Assembly (NCBI GenBank): GCA_030761205.1
Contig: JAULJL010000039.1
Location: forward strand, 6,768,001-6,832,000
Length of the DNA: 64,000 nucleotides
Direction: 5' to 3'
Source of the DNA: Fremontodendron californicum
Taxonomy: Eukaryota; Streptophyta; Magnoliopsida; Malvales; Malvaceae
Shown: piece by piece, positions 12,091-23,071 of the stretch
Numbering within the stretch: the first letter of the stretch is position 1
Layout of the letters: the number at the start of each line of letters is the position of its first letter
The notes under the pieces: generated by a model
Seen by the model: the letters and a program-made list of their open reading frames with translations, nothing else
The model's database searches: none
What the model was told of the DNA's origin: nothing
Position numbers and translations under genes: made by a program

Positions 12091-12495
12091 TCAAGCTTAA
12101 GGGGCTAAAGTTTTATTAAAAAAATCGAAGAGAGCCATTTTTGCAATTAAAAAAAAAAAGAGAAGATGCTTGAATTTTAAGGGCCATTCGGCCAGCCCAT
12201 GAAGAGGGAAAGGAATGGCTGAGTTCTCTCATCCAAGGGCCAAAATTGAATAGCAAGGTGATATTTTTATTTGATTGAGCTCTTGTGATCATGCCAAGTG
12301 GCCAAATGAATGAAGAGAAATGATGAGCACATTATGGTTAGGATTCTTAGATAGCTGGTTATGTTAGGGGCTGATCACTTCATCCTATGGTTGCAAATTC
12401 ACATTTTTATCATCTTTGATTGGTAGCCTTTGATCTTGTGCTAGCTAGGAAAAAAATGACAACATCCTTACAACATCCCTAACATTTGGTTGGCC

Positions 12496-12503
12496 TATAA
12501 ATT
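12496..12503 (+). promoter_or_regulatory. Candidate LTR TATA box
   Basis: TATAAATT sits about 40 bp before the segment GAGAGATCAGA in both LTRs (second copy near 25044). This is the usual place for the LTR RNA polymerase II promoter. No start site is mapped. Confidence 0.5.
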
Positions 12504-14821
12504 GGAGGGGGTTTTCATTTTTTAGGGGGAGGAGAGATCAGATTTTTTACAAGGGTTGTAGCTATTCTTGAGAGAAAAGAGAGAGGAAAAAGAAAAGAGA
12601 AAAAATAAGAGATTTTCTTACTACTCTTTGATTTGGAAAGCTAAAGCAAGGTAGCTATTTTCTTTCGTGCTCTCCTCCATGTTTTGTTCATATGATTTTG
12701 TTATTTTTATTTTTATTTTATTTTCTTTCATGAAATTTTCATCTTGCTATTTGTTCATGCATTTCATTTCATTCCCACTTGATTTTTGACTTAAGACAAT
12801 CAATGGCTTAAAGCCAAGCTCTCTTGAGCATGCTTGTGGAAAATTAAAATTTGTTCAAGTTGGATTTTCTAACTTTATGATTTTTTCTCGTTAGACAACT
12901 CTTGTCCAAACTTTTAGAAATTTTTACCACTGATTATAGGTTCTTAGAGGAGTCTCTAATATTTTTATTCTGATTTTTGGACGTTTTCATAAAAGGTTTA
13001 AAAATGTTTTTTAGTTAAGCAGTTTTTCACCTAGTGTTCTATCTTTCATGAATTTTCGAGTAGGTCATCCTTACTCTAAAAATTAAGCCAATTTTTTTCT
13101 CATAGAGGTCGACATGTTCTAAGTCTCCCATAATTTTTTCAAATTTTTTAGAAGGGAAAAAAAATAGTTTTTCAATACTGCATGTGATAGTTAGAGCTAT
13201 TTTTTCAGAATTGGTAACTTGCTATTTTGGTGAATTCGGTCATAGTTCCCATGCTCCAAAAATCAAGCTGATTTTTTCCCATAGAGGTCGACATGTTCTG
13301 AGTCTCCCATAAGTTTTTCAGATTTTTTTGAAAATTTTAAAATAGGTAAAAAGTTCACGTTTTAAAATTGGTCAGAAAAGTCTGATTTATTTTCAAGAAA
13401 AAAATAATTTTCTATTTTGGTTAAGGCATTAAGAGGGGGTTGATTTAGAACAATAGCTACTGTCCTAGGTTAATTTCTAAGTCATTTTAATCCTAAAATT
13501 TGATTTTATAAAGGTCGGGTCAAGGGTGGTCAACCCAAGTTTTCAAAATTAGAAAAATAGAGCCTTTTTAAAGGGGGTTTTGGCCATGGTGCCATTTTTA
13601 TCTAAAAATTTTCAAATTATTTTCAATCTAACCACAAAGTATTTTTTATTTAGAAAAATCTGATTTAAGTCTTTTCCTAAGGCAGTGGGATATCTTTTTA
13701 GGTATACAGATGTCCTTATTTAATGAAAAAAAAAACATTCTCATGCATTGCATTTTCCATGTTCATGCATATTATATGATATATGATTTTTGCTATGAAT
13801 ATTTCTATGGTGATGTTATTGTTTTGATTTAGATTTCATGGTGATTGTCGTGGTGGTTATATGTTTATGGATATTTTATGTTATTCTATGCTTTTTGCTT
13901 AGTCATTAATTATTTTTCCATATATTTAGGGTTTATTATGTTCATGCATTGTTTTTTCATTTACATGCATATTTTATTATAATGTTATTTTATGTTTTTT
14001 ATTATGTCATGTTATTAAATTAGGCCATGCCATTTAGAATATACTATGTCATTTAGATGTTGCCATGTTATTTAGATTATGCTGTCATCTTTTACCATGT
14101 CATACATGTTCATATTCATCTTTTTAAAATGTTTTTAAAAAAATAATGATTTTCAATAAAATAAAGATATTCCCGAGTTAAAATAATTCATGAGTTCTCT
14201 GCCGGGTTTGCTGGGGAGGATATCATCAATTATCATTAATAAAGTAATATTTTTTCTTTCAAAAAATGAAAATGATTCGGAGATTTTCCAAATAAATAAA
14301 AATTTCTATATTTTGCCGAGTTTGTCGGGGAATATAGGAAATTTTGAATTAATAAATTTTGGATCATTTTCAATTAAAAATGGAATTATTTTTCTTTAAA
14401 TTGAAAATTATTTTAAAATGCCAAATTTAAAACCGACTTTTTACCGAGACTTGAGATAACACACGATTAATAAGGTATCGTTTTATATGAGCGTTGTGGG
14501 GGTGTTAATCCTTCCCCGCACATAACCGACTCCCGAACCCGCTTCTTTGATTTCTCTAGTTTAAAAGCGCAGACTTTGAAATTGATTTTAAGAATGTTTT
14601 AATTAATTTTAAAATGTTTTGCAAAACCGGTTTAAATAGGTGGCTGATCACACCTAGCCAAAAAAGATTGGTAGCGACTGCATTTCTTTTTTTGAGGTTA
14701 TTTTCAAACCCTCATTTTATTTCAACAGGAATTAAGTCGTCTTTTCCTCTGTTTTCCCCAATGTCACACTTAACGAGTAATGTCTCGCGATGAAACTTGT
14801 TATTTTTTAGGTTGCGACAGC

Positions 14822-14842
14822 TTGGCGACTCCACTGGGGACA
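14822..14842 (+). other. Primer-binding site of element 1
   Basis: Two to three bases after the 5' LTR lies TGGCGACTCCACTGGGGAC. A site starting TGG at this place is where a tRNA 3' end (CCA) primes minus-strand synthesis. The same site is found in reverse at 46153-46172 for element 2. Tat/Ogre elements often use an arginine tRNA; I did not verify the tRNA here. Confidence 0.7.
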
Positions 14843-15193
14843 TTTAGAGAGTCAAGCCTAGAATTAGTCGTGTGTTATCAATAGTCTCGTTTTTATCGAT
14901 TTTAATTGGTATTTAATTATATTTCCCATATTTTTTTTTAAATAAGGAGAATTTTTTAAAATAAAAAAATATAATATGTTCATTTGCATGCATATTATTA
15001 CTGCTCTCTGGTTGGTTAATACGTTACACTATTCTTGATCTTTGTTTTAATAAATTGTTGGGGCATTTAGAATAAGGACTGTAGAATAGGTGGTGAAAGG
15101 TTTGTTGTTCCTCCTCACACACTACACGTACATGTGCATAACATGAGCCCTATACCCAGGTTCCGTCCCTTTTAGGTGGGAGAAAAGTAACTA

Positions 15194-15287
15194 AGCCTTC
15201 GTGATTAACAATCCGCATGGGCTAGTGAAACACTTCCGGAGTACTAGAGTACCTACGCCTTCGTGATTAACAATCCACATGGGCTAG
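15194..15287 (+). repeat. Conserved leader direct repeats (two copies)
   Basis: The word GCCTTCGTGATTAACAATCC followed by CATGGGCTAG occurs at 15194-15224 and again at 15257-15287, 63 bp apart. Both copies and their spacing are kept in the leader of element 2 (reverse, 45666-45762). Conservation in an otherwise decayed leader suggests a cis-acting role such as packaging or dimerisation, which is inference. Confidence 0.75.
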
Positions 15288-16140
15288 GGATATATGCTTT
15301 AACAAATTGAACCCGCTTTTATCGGGGTGCCTTACTAGCCTTCACCGGCGACAGTGAGGAACAATTTGGGGCCTTTTTAGAACCTATTACCATTCCATAT
15401 AGTGAACCTAGGTAAAGCCATGCCAAATTTCCGTTAGAGGTACCAAAGTTAGGAACACATGGAGGAACGCTTCTGATCTTTTGCCATGTATTGCTATATT
15501 CAGAATAAGCATTATAGATCGGGCAACGATAAACGTATACCGCCCATAATAAATTTAAATTTTCGCCCCAAAGGCATTGTGATGCCTAAATAAGTAAATA
15601 CCGTTGGGGCAAATATTCATTGACTTTTTTTTTTGAAATTGAAAATATAAAAATTCTTTTTCAAACATTTTTGAATTTTGCACATTTCATGCATATGTAA
15701 ATAGAGCATGTACATTTATAGTTGTATTTTTGATCTCATTCTTTTCAATAAGCGGATGGTGACAATAATCTCATTTGATGATTTCATAAACATTCATTGA
15801 TTGAATAAAATTTGTAGACCGATAGTGTTGAATGAACATTTGGACACCCGTGCCATAATAAGACCCACTACCCTAAAAGTTTTAAAAAAATTGGTTTTGG
15901 AAACTAATGTTTTGATTTTTTTGCGGGGAAAACATTTTTCAAAAATTATGGATTAAATTTGGGGCAAATCAAGATCGGTCTCATCAATTTCGTTTAATCA
16001 TTGATTAATCTCTTTGTATACACCCTTGTGATTAATTCATTTATTCTTTACATGTATCATATTGACATCGTGTTACGGTCTTAACATGCATAGGTCATTC
16101 ATTGTAGAATACATTTGTGACATACATGGTCATTCTTTGT

Positions 16141-16960
16141 ATATATCCTTGTGTTAATTCAGTTATTCTTTACATCCATCATGTTGGCATCAGGTCGTAT
16201 TCATGACAAACACAGCCAGCATGATTTCTCTTTATATGTTCATGCATTGATTTGTTTATTCTTTACATGCATCATGTTGGCATCAGGTTGCGTTCATGAC
16301 AAACACAGTCATCATGATTTCTTTGTATATGTTCATGCATTGATTTGTTTATCCTTTACATGCATCATGTTAGCATCAGGTTGCATTCATGACAAACATA
16401 ATCAACATGATTTCTCTGTATATGTTCATGCATTAGTTTTTTTTTTCTTTACATGCATCGTGTTGGCATTAGGTTGTATTCATGGCAAACATAATCAACA
16501 TGATCTCTCTCTATATGTTCATGCATTGATTTATTTATTCTTTACATGCATCATATTGGCATCAGGTTGCATTCATAGTCAGCATGAGTTCTCTGTATAT
16601 CCATGCATTGATTTGTCTATTCTTCACATGCATCATGTTAACATCAAGTTGCATTCTTGGCATATATAGTCATCATGATATGCTCATGCATTAACTTGTC
16701 ATTTGGCATCAGGTTGCATTCATGACAAACATGGTTAGCATGATTTCTTTGTATATATCTGTGTCAATCATTTATTCTTTACATGCATCATAATTGACAT
16801 CGTGTTGCATTCATAGTGTATATGATCATTCATTGGAAAATGTATCTGGAACATACATGGTCATTCATTGCATATATTCATGCATTGATTCTTCTTATTT
16901 TTTATATGCATCATATTGGTATTAGGTTGCATTCATGACAAACATAGTCAACATGTTTCC
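16141..16960 (+). repeat. 93-bp tandem repeats in the element 1 leader
   Basis: The word TACATGCATCATGTTGGCATC recurs near 16171, 16264, 16357, 16450 and 16543, exactly 93 bp apart, then more irregularly to about 16960. Because 93 is a multiple of three, a 172-codon frame runs across the array, encoding a 31-residue repeat. I take the frame as a by-product. A related array in reverse lies upstream of gag in element 2 (43,240-43,640). Confidence 0.85.
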
Positions 16961-17144
16961 ACTATATGTGACCATACATCACTTTGTTTATTCTTCACGT
17001 GCATCAAATTGCATTCATGGCTCATTCATCGTGACATGCACTTGGAGGGATAAAATAGAAATTGGTTTGGCTTTAAGAGCTTTGAAGAAGTTTCTCTTTC
17101 AAATCAGAGGTATAAGAAGTACTGAGCACATTTATAATGCATGC

Positions 17145-18616
17145 CAGGATCATGGATAATGAATAGCAAAGCAAACTGGAGAGAATGGAAAGGGCACAGA
17201 ATGAGTTAAGGGAATAGTTGGACAAATCTCAAGCAGACTATAAAGATCAGATGATTAAACTGATTTAGCTATTGTCCCCCTCAATCAAGGGAAAGGGATA
17301 CACTGGAAATTTGGCCGCTAGAGAAGGAACGGAGGCACAAAAGGGTCAGAATGAGGTCATAATGTTAGATGCCCAATCTTTTCAGAACGCAATTAATCAT
17401 GTCAATATCCTGAACTTAGATGATCTAGTTGAGCAAGCAAAGTTGAAAACGGTGGCATTGAATGAGGCTGAGTTGGCAGATTCCCAAGGGAAATATCAGT
17501 TGTTAGATAAAAGGCTCCAAGTACTATAAAGCATAGATGTATTTGGGAGTGTAGATGTGAATGAACGTTGCTTGGTCCCTGATTTAGTCATTCCTCCTAA
17601 ATTCAAGGTTCCCAATTTTGAGAAATATAATGGGACAACCGATCCCCGTCTGCCCACATCACTGTGTTATGCAGAAAAAATGACTAGTCATACAGATAAT
17701 GATAAACTTTTGATTCACTGCTTCTAGGATAGCCTCAACAGGTCCGCAATGAGGTGGTATAGTCAGTTGAGTAAGGATCAGATTCGCTCTTGGATTGATT
17801 TGGCTAATGCATTTTTAAGCCAATACAAGTATATGACTGATATGGCACCTGACCGTCTCACCTTGCAAAATATGGAGAAAAGAGCTACTGAGAGTTTTAA
17901 AGAATATGCTCAGTGGTGGATTGACATGGCCACCCAAGTACGACCACCCTTGACACAGAAGGAAATCACCATCGTTTTTGTGAATACACTACGGGCCCGT
18001 ACTACGATAGACTCGTTGGCAATGCCACGAAGAATTTTGCGAATATGGTAATCTCAGGGGAGATGATTGAGAATGCTATAAAAATGGGAAACTTAAAGGA
18101 GAAAGAATCAATGCCGAGAAAAATGGGGCATCCAAAAAGAAAGAGGAAGATACCCAAGTCGTGGAAGGCTTTGCCCCATATCCCTAATTCTCCTCATATC
18201 AGCCATTCTACCCTACCCTGAACAACGTCTCTCAAGGTTCTGATCCTTACCAACGAATGCCTGCAACCGCGCCAGCATTTACATCTGTCTATCAATCAAA
18301 CACCTTTGGGAATAATGGAAGAGGGCATAAAAAGCAAGGAAGAAATCAGGTTGACCCGATTCCTGTGTTAGACAGTGAACTACTACCTCAACTCATCCAA
18401 AATCACCTTGTGACACCCATGCAATTAGAGCCTCTGAAGCCCCCTTATCCGAGCTGGTATGATGTTAATGAGTGCTGCGATTATCATTCTGGCAATCAAG
18501 GCCACTCAACGGAGAACTGCCCCGCTTTGAAGTACAAGGTCAGGGATCTCATCAAGGCCGGTTCGATAAGTTTTGAAGATGGGAAAGCTAAGTGTCATAA
18601 GAAACATGGTGCATAA
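17145..18616 (+). pseudogene. gag: Decayed gag of element 1 (Tat/Ogre-like)
   Basis: Gag would form the virus-like particle. An N-terminal coiled-coil region (from about 17150) is followed by a retrotransposon gag core (17749-18051; motifs RWYSQL, LTLQNMEKR, FKEYAQWW) and a degenerate zinc-knuckle-like C-terminus (YHSGNQGHSTENCPALK, about 18483-18535). That C-terminal form, with CxYH then GHSTENC, is typical of Tat/Ogre gag proteins. The frame is broken: several in-frame TAG or TAA codons replace expected glutamine codons near 17170-17270 and 17726, a stop lies at 17527, and there is a frameshift near 17995. No protease or reverse transcriptase follows. It is not functional. Confidence 0.88.
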
Positions 18617-21100
18617 TCATATTAGGATTTCTGATGCATGTAGTTCTATACACTGTGATGATGGAAGCATTTGTCTCATGTTGTCATCTACATGAAATAA
18701 ATAAATTTTGAATTTAAATGCTTTGTGTTCATTATGTTTTAATAATAATTTGAAATTGCAAAAAATGAAACTTTGAGAAAAAAAAATTCAGTAAACAATA
18801 ATAAGGGGTTTTCCCATGAAATAATGGACAGCTCGAGAATATTGATGATCATTGTTAGAAATGGCCCAATACCTTCCCCCTCTCTTTTGGGCTTTCCTAT
18901 GCCTATACCCTTTGAACCGAGATCACTTGAAACACTTAATGCTTCAAGGAATATGAATGATTGAACTTCATAAACCATTGTCATTGCAAAGATGTAGATC
19001 CTAGTCTAGGCTATAAGCAAAGAAACAAAATTTTTGAATTTTTTTTGAACTTCTTGGAAATTCGAACAAATGAGACATTGTTTCAAGAATCTAGATCATG
19101 GTAATTTGGTGTGTGTCAAGGATGTGCCAAAACCATTCACATCCTTTCCAAATAACCATAAGACACCAATTGCCCAAACATCATTTCATGATTGACACCT
19201 CGGGGCACCATGACTGAACTAGATTATCCTATTTTGGGCCATATTCTTTCTTGTCTCTTCAAAGAACCTAGGATTGAAACTCAGCCTTTTCAGTGTAAAC
19301 CTAGACTTGCGATGTTTCTCGTAATGATACAAATTCTCATGGTTAATCAAATTGGGGCATCATAAGTGGAAATGATGGATACATGGTGAATAAGGATGGA
19401 TTAATGCATGAATCATTGGGGGCATGCAGGAAAAAAGAAGAAGAAAGAGAAATTTTTTTTGTGATATCATGCATATGAGAATTCGGATGATTCCAAAGTG
19501 CAAAATGAAATTATAATTATCTATTCCCCCTGGGGATTGCTTTTCAATGAGAATATTCGTGCTTGATATGATGAATGGTCATCTTTCATATCTCTTTCAC
19601 AAAAAAAAAATTATCCATAGTCACCTCTTTTGAGCCGAAGAATTCTTTCTCCTTTGAACCCTAATCAAGGATCACCCCTACATTGGGGGGCAAATGCGAG
19701 AAAAGATCTTCTCAAAGATCATTGAGAAATGAGACCTAGCTCAAAGACAGATATAAAGCAATTTGAGCTCCTAAATGAATAAGGGCTCATTCTATCAAAA
19801 GTAAAAGATAGCGAAATGGAAGCCAAGAACAAAACAAAAGAAATGGAAAAGAAAAAAAACATAAAAAACATAAAAAAAGTGCGAAAAAGTATGGCAAATG
19901 AAAGCCAAAAGTAAAGAAGGAAAAGAGCAAAGTCAAAAAAAGTCCAAAAGGAACAAATGCTTCAAAGGGAATCCTCCTCAAGAAATGATCCTTGATCTGA
20001 TTACTCTCAAACACATATTTTAGGCCTAATTATCATTTCTTTCTGAACCCCGAACCATGGCCTATATTACGTACTTTAAAAGTCCATTCTGATCAAACAT
20101 AAATATTCAACTTGAAGGGGTTTTCCTCAGATTTTATCCCATCTCTTCGAATTATCATTTCACTAAGGAAGAATTTAGAATTCTCAAATGCATGATGGAA
20201 CAATAAAAAAGAAAGAAAATGGAAAGAATGGGACTCTAGGGCGAAAACCAAAAAATGGGCGGTCTATAGTAAAATGGGAATTTTCGATGCCATCTATGTT
20301 AGTGCCGATGCCACAAAAGAGAAGGTCATCTTGAAGAAATCGAGGAACATCTAGGAATTCTTGAGCCTCCTAAAATGTCATCTCTCATTTGGAGGATTGA
20401 TTTCAAAAACTAAAACTTTTTCCCTCCAAGATTAAAATTTCTAGCTAAAACATCCCGGCTAATCTTGACGCTTACAAAATGCCTTGATATGGAAACTAAA
20501 AGAATGTTGAATTTGTTTGGTTCTCAATGAATTCATGATTTATAAAATATGTTCCATTTGTGAGCCTAGAAGGGACATACACTTTTGTTGTGAAATTTTT
20601 TTCGATCAACCAAAATCCTGTTGTATCAAGCCTTTCAATTCAAGTTGAAAAAAACCCAAATTGACATTCAAAAAATTTCTAATAGTGATCATCAGTCTTC
20701 AAGAGATTTGTACATCACATACTGTGGGGTTAATATTTTTGACTCATAAGTTTTCATTAAATTCTTTCTAGAACGGGAAAACAAGTAAAAGTATTTTTGA
20801 AATAACCATTTTGATGTTGACATGAGACAAGGGTTTTTCTAACCCAAAGGTATGGAACTACTAGGGTAGATCTTGACTTCCAGTTATGAGAAGAAGAAAT
20901 AGAACACGGTTTAGACTTCTGTTAGTAAGAGTAGGAAAATTGTTGGGGCAAAGAGATAGCCAAAGACTGGAAAGGGAATGATCTTTAATGGGGCACGAGT
21001 GTTCAAGATATACTCTAATTTGATGAGGAAAAATGAATTGGAAAGGCTATGCCAAAGTCTAGAAAAACGATCGGGGGCATTTGCCTTACTCATGAACACT
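18617..21100 (+). other. Non-coding interior of element 1 where pol should lie
   Basis: The stretch has only short frames and none resembles protease, reverse transcriptase or integrase. It is homologous, in reverse, to 36,200-40,130 of element 2; for example, text around CTTTCATATCTCTTTCAC at 19580 pairs with 39190-39210. The shared non-coding interior means that pol was lost before the two elements separated. Confidence 0.7.
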
Positions 21101-21114
21101 CATCTCTTTATTGA

Positions 21115-21790
21115 ACTTTGCATCATGAAGCAGTTGCATCTTATTCAACATTTGCATTTGCACCATGAAGCATTTGCATCTTATTCAACATCTTCATTTG
21201 CTCCAAGAAGCATTTGCATCAATCCAAGTCATTTGCATTTGCATCAATCCAAGTCATTTGAATTTGCATCATGAAGCATTTGCATCTTATTCAACATCTG
21301 CATCTGCACCAAGAAGCATTTGCATCAATCCAAGTCATTTGCATTTGCACCATGAAGCATTTGCATCTTATCTTTGCATTTGCACCAAGAAGCATTTGCA
21401 TTAATCCAAGACATTTGAATTTGCATCATGAAGCATTTGCATCTTATTCAATCTCTGCATCTGCACCAAGAAGCATTTGCATCAACCTAAGCTATTTGCA
21501 TTTTCACCATGAAGCATTTGCATCTTATTTAACATCTGCATCGAAGCATTTGCACCAATCTAAGCCATTTGCACCATGAAGCATTTGCATCTTATTCAAC
21601 ATTTGCATCTGCATCAAGAAGCCTTTGTATTTGCACCATGAGGCATCTGCATCTTATTCAACATCTGCATCTGCACCAAGAAGCATTTGCATCAATCCAA
21701 GCCATTTACATTTACATTTGCACCATGAAGCATGTGCATCTTGTTAAAGACATTTGCATCTGCATCATGAAGTATTTGCATCCTCTCTCA
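21115..21790 (+). repeat. CATTTGCATC-rich tandem repeats
   Basis: An array of the phrases GAAGCATTTGCATCTTATTC, AACATCTGCATCTGCACC and AAGCATTTGCATCAATCC, in mixed order and with about 50-100 bp periodicity. The overlapping frames in it give His/Leu-rich peptides that are repeat artefacts. I see no counterpart in element 2. Confidence 0.85.
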
Positions 21791-21829
21791 AATCTTTCGG
21801 GTATAATTTTCAGCACGTTTTTAAAAGTG

Positions 21830-22770
21830 AACAAGCCTTTGGAGGTGATAGCTGAAGCTTCTGGAGGAGATATCCAGAATTTTACAATTTTAAAAATGAA
21901 CAAGCCTTTGGTGGTGATAGCTAAAGCATCTGGAGGAAATATCCAGAATTTTACAAATTTTAAAAGTGAGCAAGTCTTCAGTGGTGATAGCGGAAGCTTC
22001 TGGAGGAGATATCTAGAATTTTACAAATTTTAAAAGTGTGCAAGTCTTCGGTGGTGATAGCTGAGGCTTTTTGAGGAGATATCTAGAATTTTACAATTTT
22101 AAAAGTGAACAAGTCTTTGGTGGTGATAGCTGAAGCTTCTGGAGGAGATATCCAGAATTTTACAATTTTAAAAGTGAAAGTCTTCGATGGTGATAGCTGA
22201 AGCTTCTGGAGGAGATATCCATAATTTTACAAATTTTAAAAGTGAACAAATCTTCGGTGGTAATAGCTCAAGCTTCTAGAGGAGATATCTAGAATTTTAC
22301 AAATTTTAAAAGTGAGCAAGTCTTCAGTGGTGATAGCTGAAGCTTCTGGAGAAGATATCCAGAATTTTACAAATTTTAAAAGTGAACAAGTGTTCGTTGG
22401 TGATAGTTGAAGCTTCTGGAGGAGATATCTAGAATTTTACAAATTTTAAAAGTGAGTAAGTCTTTAGTGGTGATAGCTGAAGCTTCTGGAGGAGATATCA
22501 AGAATTTTACAAATTTTAAAAGTGAGCAAGTCTTTGGTGGTGATAGCTGAAGCTTCTGGAGGAGATATCCAGAATTTTATAAATTTTAAAAGTGAGCAAG
22601 TCCTTGGTGGTGATAGCTGAAGCCTCTAGTGGAGATATCCAAAGTTTTAGAGTTTTAAAAATGAGCAAGTCTTTGGTGGTGATAGCCGAAGCCTTTAGTG
22701 GAGATATCCAGGATTTTACAGTTTTAAAAATGAGCAAGTCTTTGGTAGGCTTCTGGAGGAAATACCCAGA
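21830..22770 (+). repeat. About 70-bp tandem repeats before the 3' LTR
   Basis: About thirteen units of 69-70 bp built on GGTGATAGCTGAAGCTTCTG, GAGGAGATATCCAGAATTTT and AAGTGAGCAAGTCTT. Starts are near 21844, 21913, 21983, 22053 and 22122. The array lies between the gag region and the polypurine tract, the place where Tat-lineage elements are known to carry variable tandem repeats. Confidence 0.9.
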
Positions 22771-23058
22771 ATTTTAAACACAACTGACACCAAGATAAGA
22801 TAAGTCCCCGAGACCACCGTCGAGGTATTTTCTTCTCTTACAAATCGAACTCGTTTCTTTAAGACGGTTCGAGCCTTGATTAGTCAGGGAACTCAATTTA
22901 AGGACAAAATCTTCTATTTACAGCTTTTTCGAAGAAAAAAAATGAAAAAAATGAAAATGAAGAAAATTATCTTTCCTTTTGTTTACATGTGATTTCACTA
23001 ACCGGACAAAATTAGTGTTTATTTATCTTTGATTGATTCCTGATTCTCAGCAATAGCC

Positions 23059-23071
23059 AAAGAGGGGCAGT
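23059..23071 (+). other. Polypurine tract of element 1
   Basis: AAAGAGGGGCAGT abuts the start of the 3' LTR and would prime plus-strand synthesis. The same tract is seen in reverse next to the LTRs of element 2 (34531-34543) and, with changes, element 3 (63662-63674). Confidence 0.8.

Larger units (their letters stand above)
10534..14819 (+). repeat. Element 1 5' LTR
   Basis: It starts TGTAGACACCTAATTTTGTC and ends AGGTTGCGACA, and so is TG...CA bounded, 4286 bp. It matches 23072-27391 along its full length with scattered substitutions and small indels. A tandem block of about 158-bp units lies at 11345-12090, upstream of a TATA box at 12496. A second promoter-distal part (12,660-14,800) is T-rich and non-coding. 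Confidence 0.93.

Noticed and set aside
16151..16669. 172-codon open frame with repeated Cys/His motif as a possible new protein
   Set aside because: It exists because the tandem unit is 93 bp. It sits in a non-coding leader and has no homologue that I recognise, so I kept it only as a finding on the repeat.
21165..22033. Overlapping His/Leu-rich frames
   Set aside because: Products of the CATTTGCATC and 70-bp arrays, with no family resemblance.
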